Shown here: piece after piece, positions 53,203 through 64,000 of the stretch
Layout: every line of letters starts with the position of its first letter
How positions within the stretch are numbered: position 1 is the first letter of the stretch
Source of the DNA: Cloeon dipterum
Lineage: Eukaryota > Arthropoda > Insecta > Ephemeroptera > Baetidae
DNA length: 64,000 nt
Assembly: GCF_949628265.1 (NCBI RefSeq)
Contig: NC_088788.1
Coordinates: 24,972,335 to 25,036,334, forward strand
Direction of reading: 5' to 3'
Position numbers and translations under genes: made by a program
Notes under the pieces: generated by a model
What the model was told of the DNA's origin: nothing
The model's input: the letters and a program-made list of their open reading frames with translations, nothing else
Database searches by the model: none

Positions 53203-54605
53203 TCAGTCTGATAAATATATAGGTGAGTCCGCTCTAAATACAGGGCTATTTGCACCTTCTTCATTGATATCTGAAGATGGTCCTGGATCTGTTTCCATCT
53301 TTTGCTGTACAGGCAACTCTTTTTCTTTTTTGTTCTTGGACTTCCTTGGCTCTTTCTTTGACTTGATTTCATCAGCAAGTTCACTTATGTATGCTTTCTA
53401 AAATTGAAACAATGACCAAAATTAGTTTCATGGAAAGAAGTAGAAAGTTTTTATTTGGCTTACTAAAATTGGATTTCTGCGAGCTAACAATTTTACATCT
53501 TCAGGATTAGCAGTTGTTCTTTTTGCGTGCCTAGAACACAAATGAGAGTTTACAGAGATTAAAAAACAATAAGAGGTATGAAGGTGTCATAAATACTTTG
53601 CAAACGCTTCCAAATCACTTCCAGCAACAATAAGTTTTTTCCAAACAAGTTCTCCGATGAGATCAGTGGAATTTTTTGTAAATGCAAACTGAATATTTCC
53701 TCCAACTTCTTCTATCACTTTTCTCACTTCCAAAAGTAAGGCGACTTTGACTTTCTGCAACAAGAAAAATATAACAATTACAGATTTATTTTACATTTTG
53801 AATTTTGACCCGTTTGACTACAACAGCCTCTTTATGCTGGCTTTTTCCATTTCTGGGTGACAAAAAGTTGGAAACGGTCAATCGATATGATGTAGGAAGC
53901 CCTTAATCAATAAAGATTCAAATTTTGGATTTTCGATCTGATTTTGAGCATAATATTGTTGTCTATCACATCTACTCCGTGAATTGTAAATTATTTTTAT
54001 GACACATACTGATTTGGGGGTTTTAATTAATTAATTAACCCCTCAGAGGGTCACCGTCCGAGAATCTTATATTTTCAAGACCAAAAATCAGGCACAAAAA
54101 TTCTATTATATTACAAAAAATTATGAAGGCATACAACTTTTAGGTGTGAAGTGAAGCACGCATTATTGTACTCAAGCTACTCAAAACACGCTGAAATAGA
54201 AATATTAATGTGTGCTCGTGCTCTTTCTCTTTAATTAAATAAAAAAATCAGTAAGAACATTATTTCATTTTCTCATTAATGAATACAGAATTAAAAAAGA
54301 TATCACCCAACAAACCATATTATATCATACATACGAAAATACTGAATTAAATTCAATTCTAACATTGAGAGGCACAAAAATTGATACTATAATACCTATA
54401 ATAAAATGTAATTAAGTAACATAATAATCTACTATGCATTATTATTATTATTACCATACATACATACATACATACTGCTCTCTGATTTATGGAAGCAAAA
54501 TTCATTTAACACGTTACAACACATATATGTATGTATGCATGATATTACATTTAATGGCATTATACAAACTTTTTCAAAAGTAAGATCATTGATCTTTCCT
54601 TCCAT
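53203..54605 (-). CDS. CENPS: centromere protein S / MHF1 histone-fold protein
   Basis: Exons: 54605-54570, 53754-53597, 53530-53464, 53397-53203; 456 nt, 151 aa. CENP-S pairs with CENP-X to form the MHF complex, which acts in the CCAN kinetochore and with FANCM at stalled forks. The histone fold spans about residues 13-90. The third helix region reads HAKRTTANPEDVKLLARRNPIL, nearly the vertebrate HAKRTTxNxEDVKLLARR. The C-terminal tail is Lys-rich then acidic, as in other CENP-S proteins; human CENP-S is 138 aa. Exons 2-4 are firm. Exon 1 (12 codons, MEGKINDLTFEK) is inferred from phase 0, an AAAA|GTTTGT donor and its place opposite EXOSC7; the implied intron is 815 bp. It is divergently arranged with EXOSC7, with about 390 bp between the start codons. 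Confidence 0.85.
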
Positions 54606-54997
54606 TGTTCACACAGAAAAATTCAGCACAGTCAAAAGAATAAAAATACAGCGAATGAGTTAAGTCTGAACTTTTACTTGTCAAGTGTCCAGCTGTAAGT
54701 AAAGAATCTAAGCTCGCTCAAGGTGCGTGTTTACTTCCACCAATCAGCACCAGGGTTCACTCGAGTACAGCGGGCTGTGTTTGCCACGCCTATTTTATTC
54801 CCTCGTGCTTCTTGCTCCGCTGTGCACACTGTGACTGTGCTGTGATTCTGGCTCTGGCGAATCTGCCTTGTTTTGTATCGGGTTGCCGGCGTGCTGCAGC
54901 GAACGCTCAACGCAGTAAACGTCTAAACGAGCGAACACTGAGCAGTGAGCAGTAAAATTCAAGTCGCTGTTAATTTTAAGAAGAGTTTAAAGTAGAG
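54606..54997. promoter_or_regulatory. shared CENP-S / EXOSC7 promoter region
   Basis: The 392 bp between the two divergent start codons is relatively CpG-containing. It has a CCAAT box (54740-54744) within CCACCAATCAGCACC. If exon 1 of CENP-S is correct, this short interval must hold both promoters. I see no clear TATA box, consistent with housekeeping expression. Confidence 0.5.
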
Positions 54998-57900
54998 ATG
55001 GCAGATATCTTACTCAGCGAGGCAGAAAAGACATTTATTCTCCATGGAGTCAGAGTAATTACATTAATTACATACATATAATGGATCTGAAACGTTTTAT
55101 TTTAATCGATTTAATCTTAAATTTACATACGAGCTCAACGGACTATTAATGTTGCATCGCAAAAATTGATTAACATTTTTCTCTGCTTTTACAGGACAAT
55201 GTTCGTAACGATGGCCGATCTTGTTCAGAATTTCGGCCTATTGAATTGGAGCTTGGACTAGTTGAAAATGCCAATGGGTCAGCCCGAGTCAGACTAGCGA
55301 ATACAGATGTACTCGTTGCAGTCAAATGTGAAATCGACAACCCTTCCAGCAACTTTCCAGATGAAGGAAAGCTGGATTTCTTTGTCGACTGGTAAATATT
55401 TGTTAGTGGTTCTTGCAATCCTTTTACTCTAATAGTGATTTATTTCAGCTCTGCCAACGCCACACCACAATTCGAAGGAAAAGGCGGGGAGCAGTTGGCT
55501 GTAGAATTAGCAGCTCTAATGTCCAGAGCTTATCAAACTAGGGAATCGTTTAATCTAAGCACTCTTTCCATTATTAAAGGCATGAAGTGTTGGAAATTGT
55601 GCATCGATGTGTTGGTAAGCAAGCCAGCAAGCATTACATGTCTTATTCACAAGTGCCCATACATCCACAGATTTTAGAGTGTGGTGGTAGTCTAATTGAC
55701 GCCATATCTATGGGGACAAAAGCAGCTTTGGCGGACACAAAAATTCCTAAGGTGTCTGTCATTGGCAGTGATGAAGGGAGTTTGGAATTGGAGCTTGCAG
55801 ATGAAGCTGATGGCAGAGAGGAGCCCCTTGATTGGCATCATGCACCTTGCTTAGTTACCCTAAATAAGGTAAATGATACAGAGGGAAGGATCCAAATCAA
55901 GTGACACCCCCCTTGGCAAGTGGTCTTCAGATTTTGCTGAAATTCGGTGGAGATGTTGCCCTAGGGGACCTAAGTTGAACCCTAGAATATTAGGTGAAAA
56001 TTCCAAAAATTGCCCATTTTACAGGGGTTCAAAATTTGAGATTTTTGAAAAAGGTGATGTTTTCAACCATTTGTAACTTTGACTCTGTTTGTGGTTAACA
56101 CAAAAATTTTGTATCCAAAATGATCTACGTTTAACGCCAAACAACTTCCCCAAGATTAAAAACTTCGTAGGTCAAAGGTCAAGGTCACTAAATTGGGGTC
56201 AAACTTTTCGAAAAAATCCCACATACCCTAGTACATAAAATTTTGAAAATTCAAAATAGCCAAAATGTGCCTCATATCCATGGTAACAACATATAAAAAA
56301 TTGGCGAGACTTATTTTTTTCTTTTTCGAGATATTTTGAATTGAGTGTTAAAAATCGATGTTTTCCGGGTCTTTTGATCGCAAATAAAAACACGTTTTCC
56401 GCTTAATCTCAGCTTCTATGGGTCCGATTTAGAAAAACCGCACACCATTTGATACGTAATGACCTCCCCTAGGTAGCGCAAGTGATCATAAGGGTGCCCA
56501 CCCCCTTCGAACCCTTAACCACCCCCTGGAAATCCGAAAAAATTATTTTTTCATATATTTACTATCTAAATCAATTAATTAAGCAAACTACTAATCAAAT
56601 ATGTTCCAAAATAATTAAAATATAAAATATTTCTATTTTCTTTGTAGAAAACTCTGTAAAAAAGTAAAATTGCTCATAAAAAATTATTTAAGTTTATTTT
56701 AAATATATAATAATTTTGCATTTTTTTGTTTATTCAAAATGACTGAATTTTATATTTTTAAATTGAATTTTTGAATATATTTTCTATTTTACAGTGTTTA
56801 TTTTATTATTATAAATAAATGCAACTATTAATAATTGTTTTACCATTGGCATTTGGTTAAAATTGTGTGTTTTAAACATTGTTGCTAATGGTTGCATTTC
56901 TTTATATTTATAAAAAAACACTGTAAAATAGAAAATATATTCAAAAATTCATTGTAAAAATAAAAAATTCAGTCATTTTGAATAAACAAAAAAATGCAAA
57001 ATTATTATATATTTAAAATAAACTTAAATAATTTTTTATGAGCAATTTTACGTTTTTACAGTTATTTCTACAAAGAATTGAAATATTTTATATTTTAATT
57101 ATTTTGGAACATATTTGATTAGTAGTTTGCTTAATTAATCGATTTAGATAGTAAATATATGAAAAAATAAATTTTTCAGATTTCCAGGGGGTGGTTAAGG
57201 GTTCGAAGGGGGTGGGCACCCTTATGATCACTTGTGCTACCTAGGGGAGGTCATTACGTATCAAATGGTGTGCGGTTTTTCTAAATCGGACCCATAGAAG
57301 CTGAGATTAAGCGGAAAACGTGTTTTTATTTGCGATCAAAAGACCCGGAAAACATCGATTTTTAACACTCAATTCAATATATCTCGAAAAAGAAAAAAAT
57401 AAGTCTCGCCAATTTTTTATATGTTGTTACCATGGATATGAGGCACATTTTGGCTATTTTGAATTTTCAAAATTTTATGTACTAGGGTATGTGGGATTTT
57501 TTCGAAAAGTTTGACCCCAATTTAGTGACCTTGACCATTGACCTACGAAGTTTTTTATCTTGGGGAAGTTGTTTGGCATTAAACGTAGATCATTTTGGAT
57601 ACAAAATTTTTGTGTTAACCACAAACAGAGTCAAAGTTACAAATGGTTGAAAACATCACCTTTTTCAAAAATCTCAAATTTTGAACCCCTGTAAAATGGG
57701 CAATTTTTGGAATTTTCACCTAATATTCTAGGGTTCAACTTAGGTCCCCTAGGGCAACATCTCCACCGAATTTCAGCAAAATCTGAAGACCACTTGCCAA
57801 GGGGGGTGTCACTTGATTTAGATCCTTCCAGAGGCAAGAATAGAAAATTGGTCTCTTTTAAGTTTGGTTATAAGTATGAAATTTCAAAGCAGAAATAATA

Positions 57901-58256
57901 TCTTATCAAATGGATGGAAAAAAATATAATGAGCACATCTGAAGCACGTTCTGCGCATCTATGCAAATTTGATAAAGCTATAATTATTTTTTAAGCTTGA
58001 GGACTCTTTGCTGGTGGATGCGAGTGCTGAGGAGGAGGCTTGCTGCGCAGCTGCCCTCATTGTAGGTGTGTCACCAAATAAGAAAATCACCACCACGTCG
58101 ATACCTGGCCATGGCAGTTTTCTGGCAGACTCAAAAGTATTCACAAGGGCTCTTAATTTGGCAGTTGATGTAGGTGTTAAGTTGAATACAGCTCTTGAAG
58201 CTGCTATCAAGAAACACCAAACCCTAAAGCCACCACCGAGAGGTTTTCTTGATTAA
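54998..58256 (+). CDS. EXOSC7: exosome complex component RRP42 (EXOSC7)
   Basis: Exons: 54998-55054, 55195-55391, 55449-55614, 55671-55868, 57996-58256; 879 nt, 292 aa (human EXOSC7 is 291). It is a subunit of the hexameric RNase PH-like ring of the RNA exosome, which threads RNA for 3'-5' decay in nucleus and cytoplasm; animal ring subunits are structural, not catalytic. The N-terminus MADILLSEAEKTFILHGV and the NDGRSCSEFRPIELELG stretch are family hallmarks. The first RNase PH fold covers roughly residues 25-150 and the second continues through LVDASAEEEACCAAALIVGV. Introns 1-3 are short (57-140 bp). Intron 4 is 2,127 bp because it carries a foldback element. Stop is TAA with AATAAA 35 bp later. 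Confidence 0.95.
55885..57828. mobile_element. foldback (long inverted repeat) element in EXOSC7 intron 4
   Basis: A 1,944-bp near-perfect palindrome centred at about 56,856. The left arm (55885 to about 56,841) is mirrored by the right arm (about 56,872 to 57828) with few substitutions and only about 2-3 bp net indel near the middle, around a spacer of about 30 bp. The ends begin GAAGGATC(C/T)AAATCAAG. CAGAGG directly flanks both ends (55879-55884 and 57829-57834), a 6-bp target-site duplication. No transposase is encoded; the matching 64-66-codon open frames on opposite strands are mirror shadows of the arms. It is probably a non-autonomous foldback/MITE-like DNA element; the superfamily is unknown to me. 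Confidence 0.9.
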
Positions 58257-58290
58257 AGTTTTGTTTATCTGTAAGTATAACCACATTTGT

Positions 58291-58296
58291 AATAAA
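58291..58296 (+). terminator. poly(A) signal of EXOSC7
   Basis: AATAAA 35 bp after the EXOSC7 stop codon. Confidence 0.7.
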
Positions 58297-58871
58297 ATCA
58301 AGGAATATCCTGAAAACTTATTGGGTTTATTTTTACCATGTCGATTTAAAAAAAATAACTTGTACAAAATTTTCGCGTCAACATTTTACTTTTAACATGG
58401 ATTGTGATGGATTTGAAGAAATGATTATAGAATTATATTTGAGTCTTTTTATGTATCAAATTTGAGAAAGCTTGAATCACTAACTAATATTTTCAATTAA
58501 ATTTTATAAATATCTTAGGGAAAATTTTTATTTTGGCTCTGCGCTTATAATCATTTATTTGCCAAAAGACGCGAGATGCGTATTGCGTCTGCGTGTTCAT
58601 ACCTTAACGGTTTCCATGGTCTCCACCAGTGCTCCCCTCCTCCAATCTCGTGATCCCATGACCCATCCCCCCTTGTTGAATAAAAATCATAGGAAAGCAA
58701 CCACTTGTTGATGCTCTTCACAAGTCTTCTCTAGCTCTTTAACTCTCCTGTTTGAAGAGCTGTCACTGGCATACGTCCACTTTACATCTTCCTCTTCGCG
58801 TCATTGTTGCTATATCTTTCACTTTATTTCAATATTTTCAACTTTTTCGCCAAAATCAACACTGTGTGGCC
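58297..58871. other. EXOSC7-PAICS intergenic region
   Basis: The interval should hold the PAICS promoter. A minus-strand open stretch (about 58,793-58,688) reads EEDVKWTYASDSSSNRRVKE and onwards to a stop, 35 codons after a possible AG acceptor. It has no recognised family or partner exon and may be a gene fragment. Confidence 0.4.
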
Positions 58872-61516
58872 ATGACAACGCCAAGTTAGTATAATTTATC
58901 AATTATTTCTATTTTGTCTATGATATAAAGTTTCTAATTTTTTCCAGTTTATTTCTCAATATATTGCTCTTAAATAAATTGTTTGCGATTTTTCAGAGTT
59001 GGGCAAATTGGTAATTGAGGGAAAGACGAAGCGTGTCATCGACCTGCCAGACAGTCCAGGTCTTGTGTATGTCGAGAGCAAGGACCGAATTACTGCCGGC
59101 GATGGTGTCAAGGCGCATGACCTTGAGGGCAAAGCAGCCATCTCGACGGCCACCACAGCCAAAGTATTTGAACTGCTCAATTCAGCAGGTGTGTTATAGC
59201 TTCAAAACGTTTGTTAATAGGGTGCGCCGAACAAAAAATACTTTGTGCTCTCCATTGCTTAATTAATTAGAAGTAAAAATTTTATTTAAGTGGGAATTAA
59301 TCTCGGCATATATAATGCATCTTTGTTTTTCTATTGTTAATATGTGCTGATTGAGGAACCTTGGATGTTACTTAATTTGTTTATTGAATGACCTAGTTAA
59401 TTGACCTGGGGTCTTATGACAGGTTCAATAATAATAGCTGGATTAAAAGATAGATTAACTCTCATTACTCTTTGAACTGACGTTAAGATACTTCTTCACT
59501 TTGATCAATATAAATGTCAATTTTTATCTTTTGAATATTTAATGAACTGGGAAGGTTCCTTTTTGGGGACCGATCATGTTAACGCTTAAGATTTTTAATA
59601 ATAATTAAAATATTTATATAGAATGCCTTTTGTCTGCATGAGTATTTCAAACTAAAGCAATCTTTTGGTCCTGCTCAAACTGGTTTTTTTAAATAGTCCA
59701 TAATTACATGCCAATATCTCAACGGCCTTGGAGAAATAGGCGTATAATTATGGTATATTACAAATTGCTTGAAAGCATCCTGTAATTGCTTTAAAAAAAT
59801 TCTAGGAATCCCCACGCACTTTAAGCAGCTGAACGGTCCTACATCCTTCATAGCTGAAAAGTGTGCAATGGTACCCATCGAGTGGGTTACCCGTCGGTTG
59901 GCCACTGGTTCATTCCTGAAGCGCAACCCTGGTGTCCCTGAGGGATTCAGATTTGCTCCACCCTGCCAAGAGACTTTCTTCAAGGACGATGCTAACCACG
60001 ATCCTCAATGGTCTCAAGAGCAGATCATTAGTGCCAAATTCACGCTCAATGGCCTTACTATCGGACAGGCTGAAGTTCTCGCCATGCAGAGAATGACCAT
60101 TTGTGTCTTTGAGGTGAGTTTATTTAGTAACACAAAACTACGCAACAGTATCAATCATATTCAATTGAAAAACTAGTTAAAACTGGTTGATTTTTAATTA
60201 AGGTTCTGGAACGAGCTTGGTCGACACTCGACTGCGCCTTGGTGGACATGAAAATCGAGTTCGGCATCACTGAGGATGGCCGCTTGGTCGTGGCTGATGT
60301 TATTGACAGTGACTCGTGGCGTCTGTGGCCCAGTGGAGACAAGAGGCTGATGAAGGACAAGCAGGTCTACCGCGACTTGGGAACCAATGTCACCCAACAA
60401 CATCTTGAGACTGTTAAGAGGAATTTCCAGTGGGTTGCTGACCAGCTAGAAAAGCTTCTACCACAGCCCCGTGGAAGGGTAAGAATTTTTTATCGCCTAA
60501 ATTACGTATGAAGCCCTCTGAGCATCTCAAAAGACAAAATATTATCTGCTAATTAATATTTGACTTTCCATCAGTGTTGGAGACTTGAATAGATAGATGC
60601 GTTAGTTATGGACTAATGATATTCTTTCAATACAGAAGTTTATATGGATTTAAAACCATTTATTAGTCATATGGGAAATTAATCACAAAAATGTTTGAAA
60701 CTAAATAAATTTATCTATTTTGACCAATTTTTATCATATTTGCATTTTGGTCTTCAACACCCAGTCTGTTATAAACAAACCATATCAATGGAATCATCTG
60801 GTTCTACCCTTGAACCAACAATTTTCAACTTTTGCAATGTCATCATAATTTTTTTAAGTGAGCAAAATATATATACAAAATATTTCAAAACTGTCGTGAG
60901 TACTAATCAACTGAGGTTAAAAAAGGTACTGCTTGATTATAAATTTATTTGCCGATCCTAACATCGGGAGTGCTATATATGGATTTAACTCTTTTTCAAT
61001 TCGGAAAGGATTAAACTACAATACTCATAGACTGACCTAAAATTTTCTCCTCAGGTCGTGGTCTTCATGGGCTCTGCTAGTGACGTTGCTCACTGCCGTG
61101 AAATCAAGCGCCACTGCACAGAACTTGGTGTGCCTTGCGAGCTTCGCGTGTCTTCGGCTCACAAGGGTCCTCATGACACCCTCCGCATGGCGGCCGAGTA
61201 TGAAGCAGACGCCGACCGGCCTCTAGTGATCATCGCCGTGGCTGGCCGAAGCAACGGCCTCGGTCCGGTGCTCTCCGGCAACGTCAGCTGCCCTGTTATC
61301 AACTGTCCCCCTGGTGCGACCACCGGCAACGATGTTTGGTCTTCCCTGAACGTTCCGTCAGGCCTGGGCTGCACCACTGTGCTCTATCCTGGGGCAGCTG
61401 CCTTGGCCGCCGCCTCCATTCTCGGCCAAACCGACCATGTCATTTGGTCCAAGCTGAGGGCCAAGCAGATGAACACAGCTGTCGGACTGCTGCAGACCGA
61501 CAAGAATCTAGAATAG
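58872..61516 (+). CDS. PAICS: bifunctional SAICAR synthetase / AIR carboxylase (PAICS)
   Basis: Exons: 58872-58884, 58997-59188, 59806-60113, 60203-60478, 61055-61516; 1251 nt, 416 aa (human 425). It catalyses two consecutive steps of cytosolic de novo purine synthesis: carboxylation of AIR to CAIR, then ATP-dependent ligation of aspartate to give SAICAR. The SAICAR synthetase domain (1-263) shows EGKTKRV, the signature [27 protein letters not shown] and [11 protein letters not shown]. The AIR carboxylase domain (264-416) shows [21 protein letters not shown] (SAHK is the animal class II form), [16 protein letters not shown] and [14 protein letters not shown]. The last intron falls exactly between the two domains, so exon 5 alone encodes the carboxylase. 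Exon 1 is only 13 nt (MTTP plus one base), chosen by donor GTTAGT and phase; another start is possible. Confidence 0.95.
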
Positions 61517-61700
61517 AGTTTTGCTCGCCTTTGAGATTGCCAAAAGCGGTGATGGTTTGAAAATCTAAGCGTTATGATCTTATTTACTTTCTATGGAAAC
61601 TTTTTTGTCTTAACTGGGTCTAAACGGAAATGTTGTTTTTCTTTGAAACAATTTTTTGATAAAAGTCATTTCATTTATACTGTGTGCCATTCCTGAATGC

Positions 61701-61706
61701 AATAAA
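61701..61706 (+). terminator. poly(A) signal of PAICS
   Basis: AATAAA 185 bp after the PAICS stop codon, the first match in the 3' region. Confidence 0.65.
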
Positions 61707-62030
61707 TCAAATTTATATTCCTTAAATCATGTGTTTCAGTTTTAAATATAATGTTTTTAATGTTTCTATGGAAAATTTCAAAAACCGTCACGTTTTAATG
61801 TATTCATATTCATTGATATTTATTAGCAACAAACATGTAGCTACCCACATTATAACTTGCACACGGCCCTCACTAGAACTAGACTTACGCAGGATATACG
61901 CGTTATCAAACACATTTTCTCTAGTGGTATGATTAAACTATGGAAGATCACATGACACATTACACAAAAAGGTTATCTTTTAACATATATTTTAATTATA
62001 ATTTATGCTTTGATCGAACTTGCGTGTTGA
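61707..62030. other. convergent 3' region between PAICS and the zinc-finger gene
   Basis: AT-rich sequence lying between the PAICS poly(A) signal and the stop codon of the oppositely oriented zinc-finger gene. The two transcripts converge here and their 3' UTRs may overlap. I see no other feature. Confidence 0.5.
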
Positions 62031-64000
62031 TTAAGTAGGTTGCACTTCAGTGCGTTGAAGAACAGCCATGATTAGTTGCGCTTCCAAAACCATTTTTTGC
62101 ATGGCAAATTGTTGCTGTTCTTGCTCGTGTTGCTGTTGTTGCTGTCTGAAGAACATAGTTTTTTAATTGAAGAGATTTATGAAAGCAGGAAGATTAGGTT
62201 AGTCATTATATTGATTAAATATATATGTATATAGCTTTTCTAAAATTGATTCAATATGATTTTGTGAGCTTATTTTGAGCTTTTCTAGTTAGCCGTAAAA
62301 ATAGAAACTAGTACCAATAAGGGAGATGCAAAGTAATAATCAATAACTTAATAACGAAGTGAAAGTGGGCTAATTTTTAAATCGATTTTGAACTACACCT
62401 CATGAGCCCTTTAAACACCTCGAAAGTGCACGGTCCATAGAGAAATCTAAAAGCTGGAGATATCATAGTCAATCACCAGTTTCCTCCTTGTTAATGGCGG
62501 AACATTCCTCTACAGGAATATAACTCTAATAAGAACATATTAATACCTGAGATCTCAATTTTTAATGTGGTTTCAATGCTTAACTTTTTTCAAACAATAT
62601 TTTTTTATAATTCGATAAATAATTACCAAAAACATCATACCTCCATTTGTCCACGTTCTGCTGCTGCTCCTGTTGCTGTGCGTGCGTCTTGAGGTGTGCG
62701 CGCAGGTTGCACGCGAGTGCGAAGCGCTTGGCGCAGATGAGGCAGGCGTGCGGCCGGTCGCCGGTGTGGAGGAGCGCGTGGTTGCGCAGGTTGGTCAGCT
62801 TGCTGAAGCCGCGGCCGCAGGCGGCACATCGGAAAGGCCAGGCGCCGCTGTGCACGTACTGGTGGCTGCGCAGGTCACCCGGCGTCGGGAACGACTTGAG
62901 GCACAAGCGGCACTTGTGCGGCTTCTCCTTGGTGTGCGTCATGCGATGGTAATACAGGTTGGACGACGCCGTAAATCGCTTTCCGCAAACTGAACATGCG
63001 TGTGGCTTTTCGCCGCTGTGGATGCGACGGTGCGTATTCAGCGAGCTGGATGTGCTGAAGCGTTTGTGACACACGTCGCAGCCGTGAGGACGCTCACCTG
63101 AAAGTTCACGACAAAAATTGGCAATTTTTCATGTAATATAACTTTTTTGAGTGGGACGAGCTAGACCATGAATGTCTCTCTGGACACTCTGGGACAGAGT
63201 TGGTTTTAAAGTTTGAGTAAAATTCTGTATGTTTTTCCTAAGGGTTGGTTTGATAATAGCCGTTATATTAATTACCTCTGGGTGCATCTGATCGAATGTT
63301 ACGCTTTTTACATTTAAGGGTATGGTTTACAAGAAGGGCTAATAATTAGGACCTACACGTATCAGTTTCCAAATTTTAAAGAAATTAACAACGTCTTCAA
63401 GTGAACATCACATCAGCCTTTGCTTCAAATCTTTCAGAAGAAGGAAATTTTTCCAGAATCATGCAAGTTGGTCTTATGTTGACGGGACAAACTGTAATTG
63501 TGAAGAAGGTTGCCTTGGATGATTTGAACTCCTTAAATTCGGTGAATATGCAACTTTGGGGCACGAACGCTGCGCAGGTTGCATACCTCGATTAATTTTA
63601 CGCAGTTATAGCACAAAATAGTTTTAACACAGTAGATATATGTTCTAAAATGTTCCCTGGGCTTAAAATGCGAAGTAAAAATAAATAAAAACCTGTATGT
63701 GTTCTCATATGGCGTTTGAGTAAAGATGGCCGGTCAAATGTTTTCGCACAAACTTCGCAGGGAAGCATTGTGCGTCCGCTTTTTGCAGGCCGAAGTCGCA
63801 GATCCAGAGGAGCATCTGAGAAAAATTATTTGAGATTCAGATATTTATGTGGTTTCCCTTTCGCTAATTTAAATTTTGGGAATCATTGATAACAAAATAA
63901 ATAGAGGGCGATTTTATTCAAATTAATAAAGGTGGATATTATATAAAATACTTTAACCGCACCTTGCGGCATATCCAGCTGCTCAATTACAGCCAAAATG
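62031..64000 (-). CDS. C2H2 zinc-finger protein, six fingers, 5' end outside the window
   Basis: Exons seen: 64000(edge)-63963, 63815-63693, 63097-62641, 62145-62031; all joins are in phase. Six consecutive C2H2 fingers (C-x2-C-x12-H-x3-H) with mostly TGE(K/R)P-type linkers: CEVCAKTF in the second exon, then CDVCHKRF, CSVCGKRF, CRLCLKSF, CAACGRGF and CLICAKRF in the third. Such arrays bind DNA, so a nuclear transcription factor is likely; I cannot name the subfamily. The C-terminus is Gln-rich (QQQEQQQ, then QQQQHEQEQQQ) and helical, ending VLQRTEVQPT. The third exon is markedly GC-richer than its surroundings. The first visible exon encodes VIEQLDMPQ and continues past position 64,000. If the last intron were retained, the protein would end in a different 19-residue tail. 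Confidence 0.9.

Noticed and set aside
55873..57898. Matching 63-67-codon frames in EXOSC7 intron 4
   Set aside because: They are the same DNA read in the two mirror-image arms of the foldback element; no start context or coding signature.
60695..60961. 88-codon frame in PAICS intron 4
   Set aside because: AT-rich, no recognisable family, and intronic on the sense strand without splice partners.

Overview
The window is nuclear DNA from a multicellular animal, almost certainly an arthropod and most likely an insect. The signs are short spliceosomal introns (many of 50-90 bp), an insect-type gustatory receptor with phase-0 introns before the TYLATLVQF motif, a Methuselah-like GPCR, a fused PAICS and dense dinucleotide repeats. 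The species cannot be named from the sequence alone.

Layout. (1) 1-20,690: no gene that I can support; GC/CpG-richer blocks alternate with AT-rich blocks, with long (AG)n, (CT)n and (GT)n tracts and three hammerhead-ribozyme-like sequences (8.35 kb, 8.6 kb, 13.9 kb). (2) 20,692-22,428 (-): a 7-exon ubiquitin-specific protease with one GC-AG intron. (3) 22,429-35,131: gene-poor, with a CTCF-like motif and a perfect AGGTCA DR1 at 32.6 kb. (4) 35,132-36,680 (+): a gustatory receptor interrupted by a one-base frameshift at an A6 run. (5) 36,721-43,024: gene-poor, with a large (TA)n palindrome and an (AG)n tract. (6) 43,025-43,792 (-): fragments of an unrecognised multi-exon gene, also shifted at an A6 run. 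(7) 45,078-47,390 (-): a 9-exon Methuselah-like receptor with another GC-AG intron. (8) 47,391-53,202: gene-poor. (9) 53,203-61,516: a compact housekeeping cluster: CENP-S/MHF1 (-), head to head with EXOSC7/RRP42 (+), then PAICS (+). (10) 62,031-64,000 (-): a six-finger C2H2 protein that runs off the window edge and converges on PAICS.

The most striking structures are a 1,944-bp nearly perfect foldback element inside EXOSC7 intron 4, flanked by a 6-bp target-site duplication, and the small hammerhead family in the first 14 kb. Gene models were assembled by hand from reading frames, splice-site consensus and intron phase. All exon lengths and phases close exactly for USP, the Mth-like receptor, CENP-S, EXOSC7 and PAICS.

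Functionally the genes are unrelated neighbours: ubiquitin removal (USP), chemosensation (GR), GPCR signalling (Mth-like), kinetochore and DNA-repair chromatin (CENP-S), RNA decay (EXOSC7), purine synthesis (PAICS) and transcription (zinc finger). Only CENP-S and EXOSC7 look coupled, through a shared promoter of about 0.4 kb.
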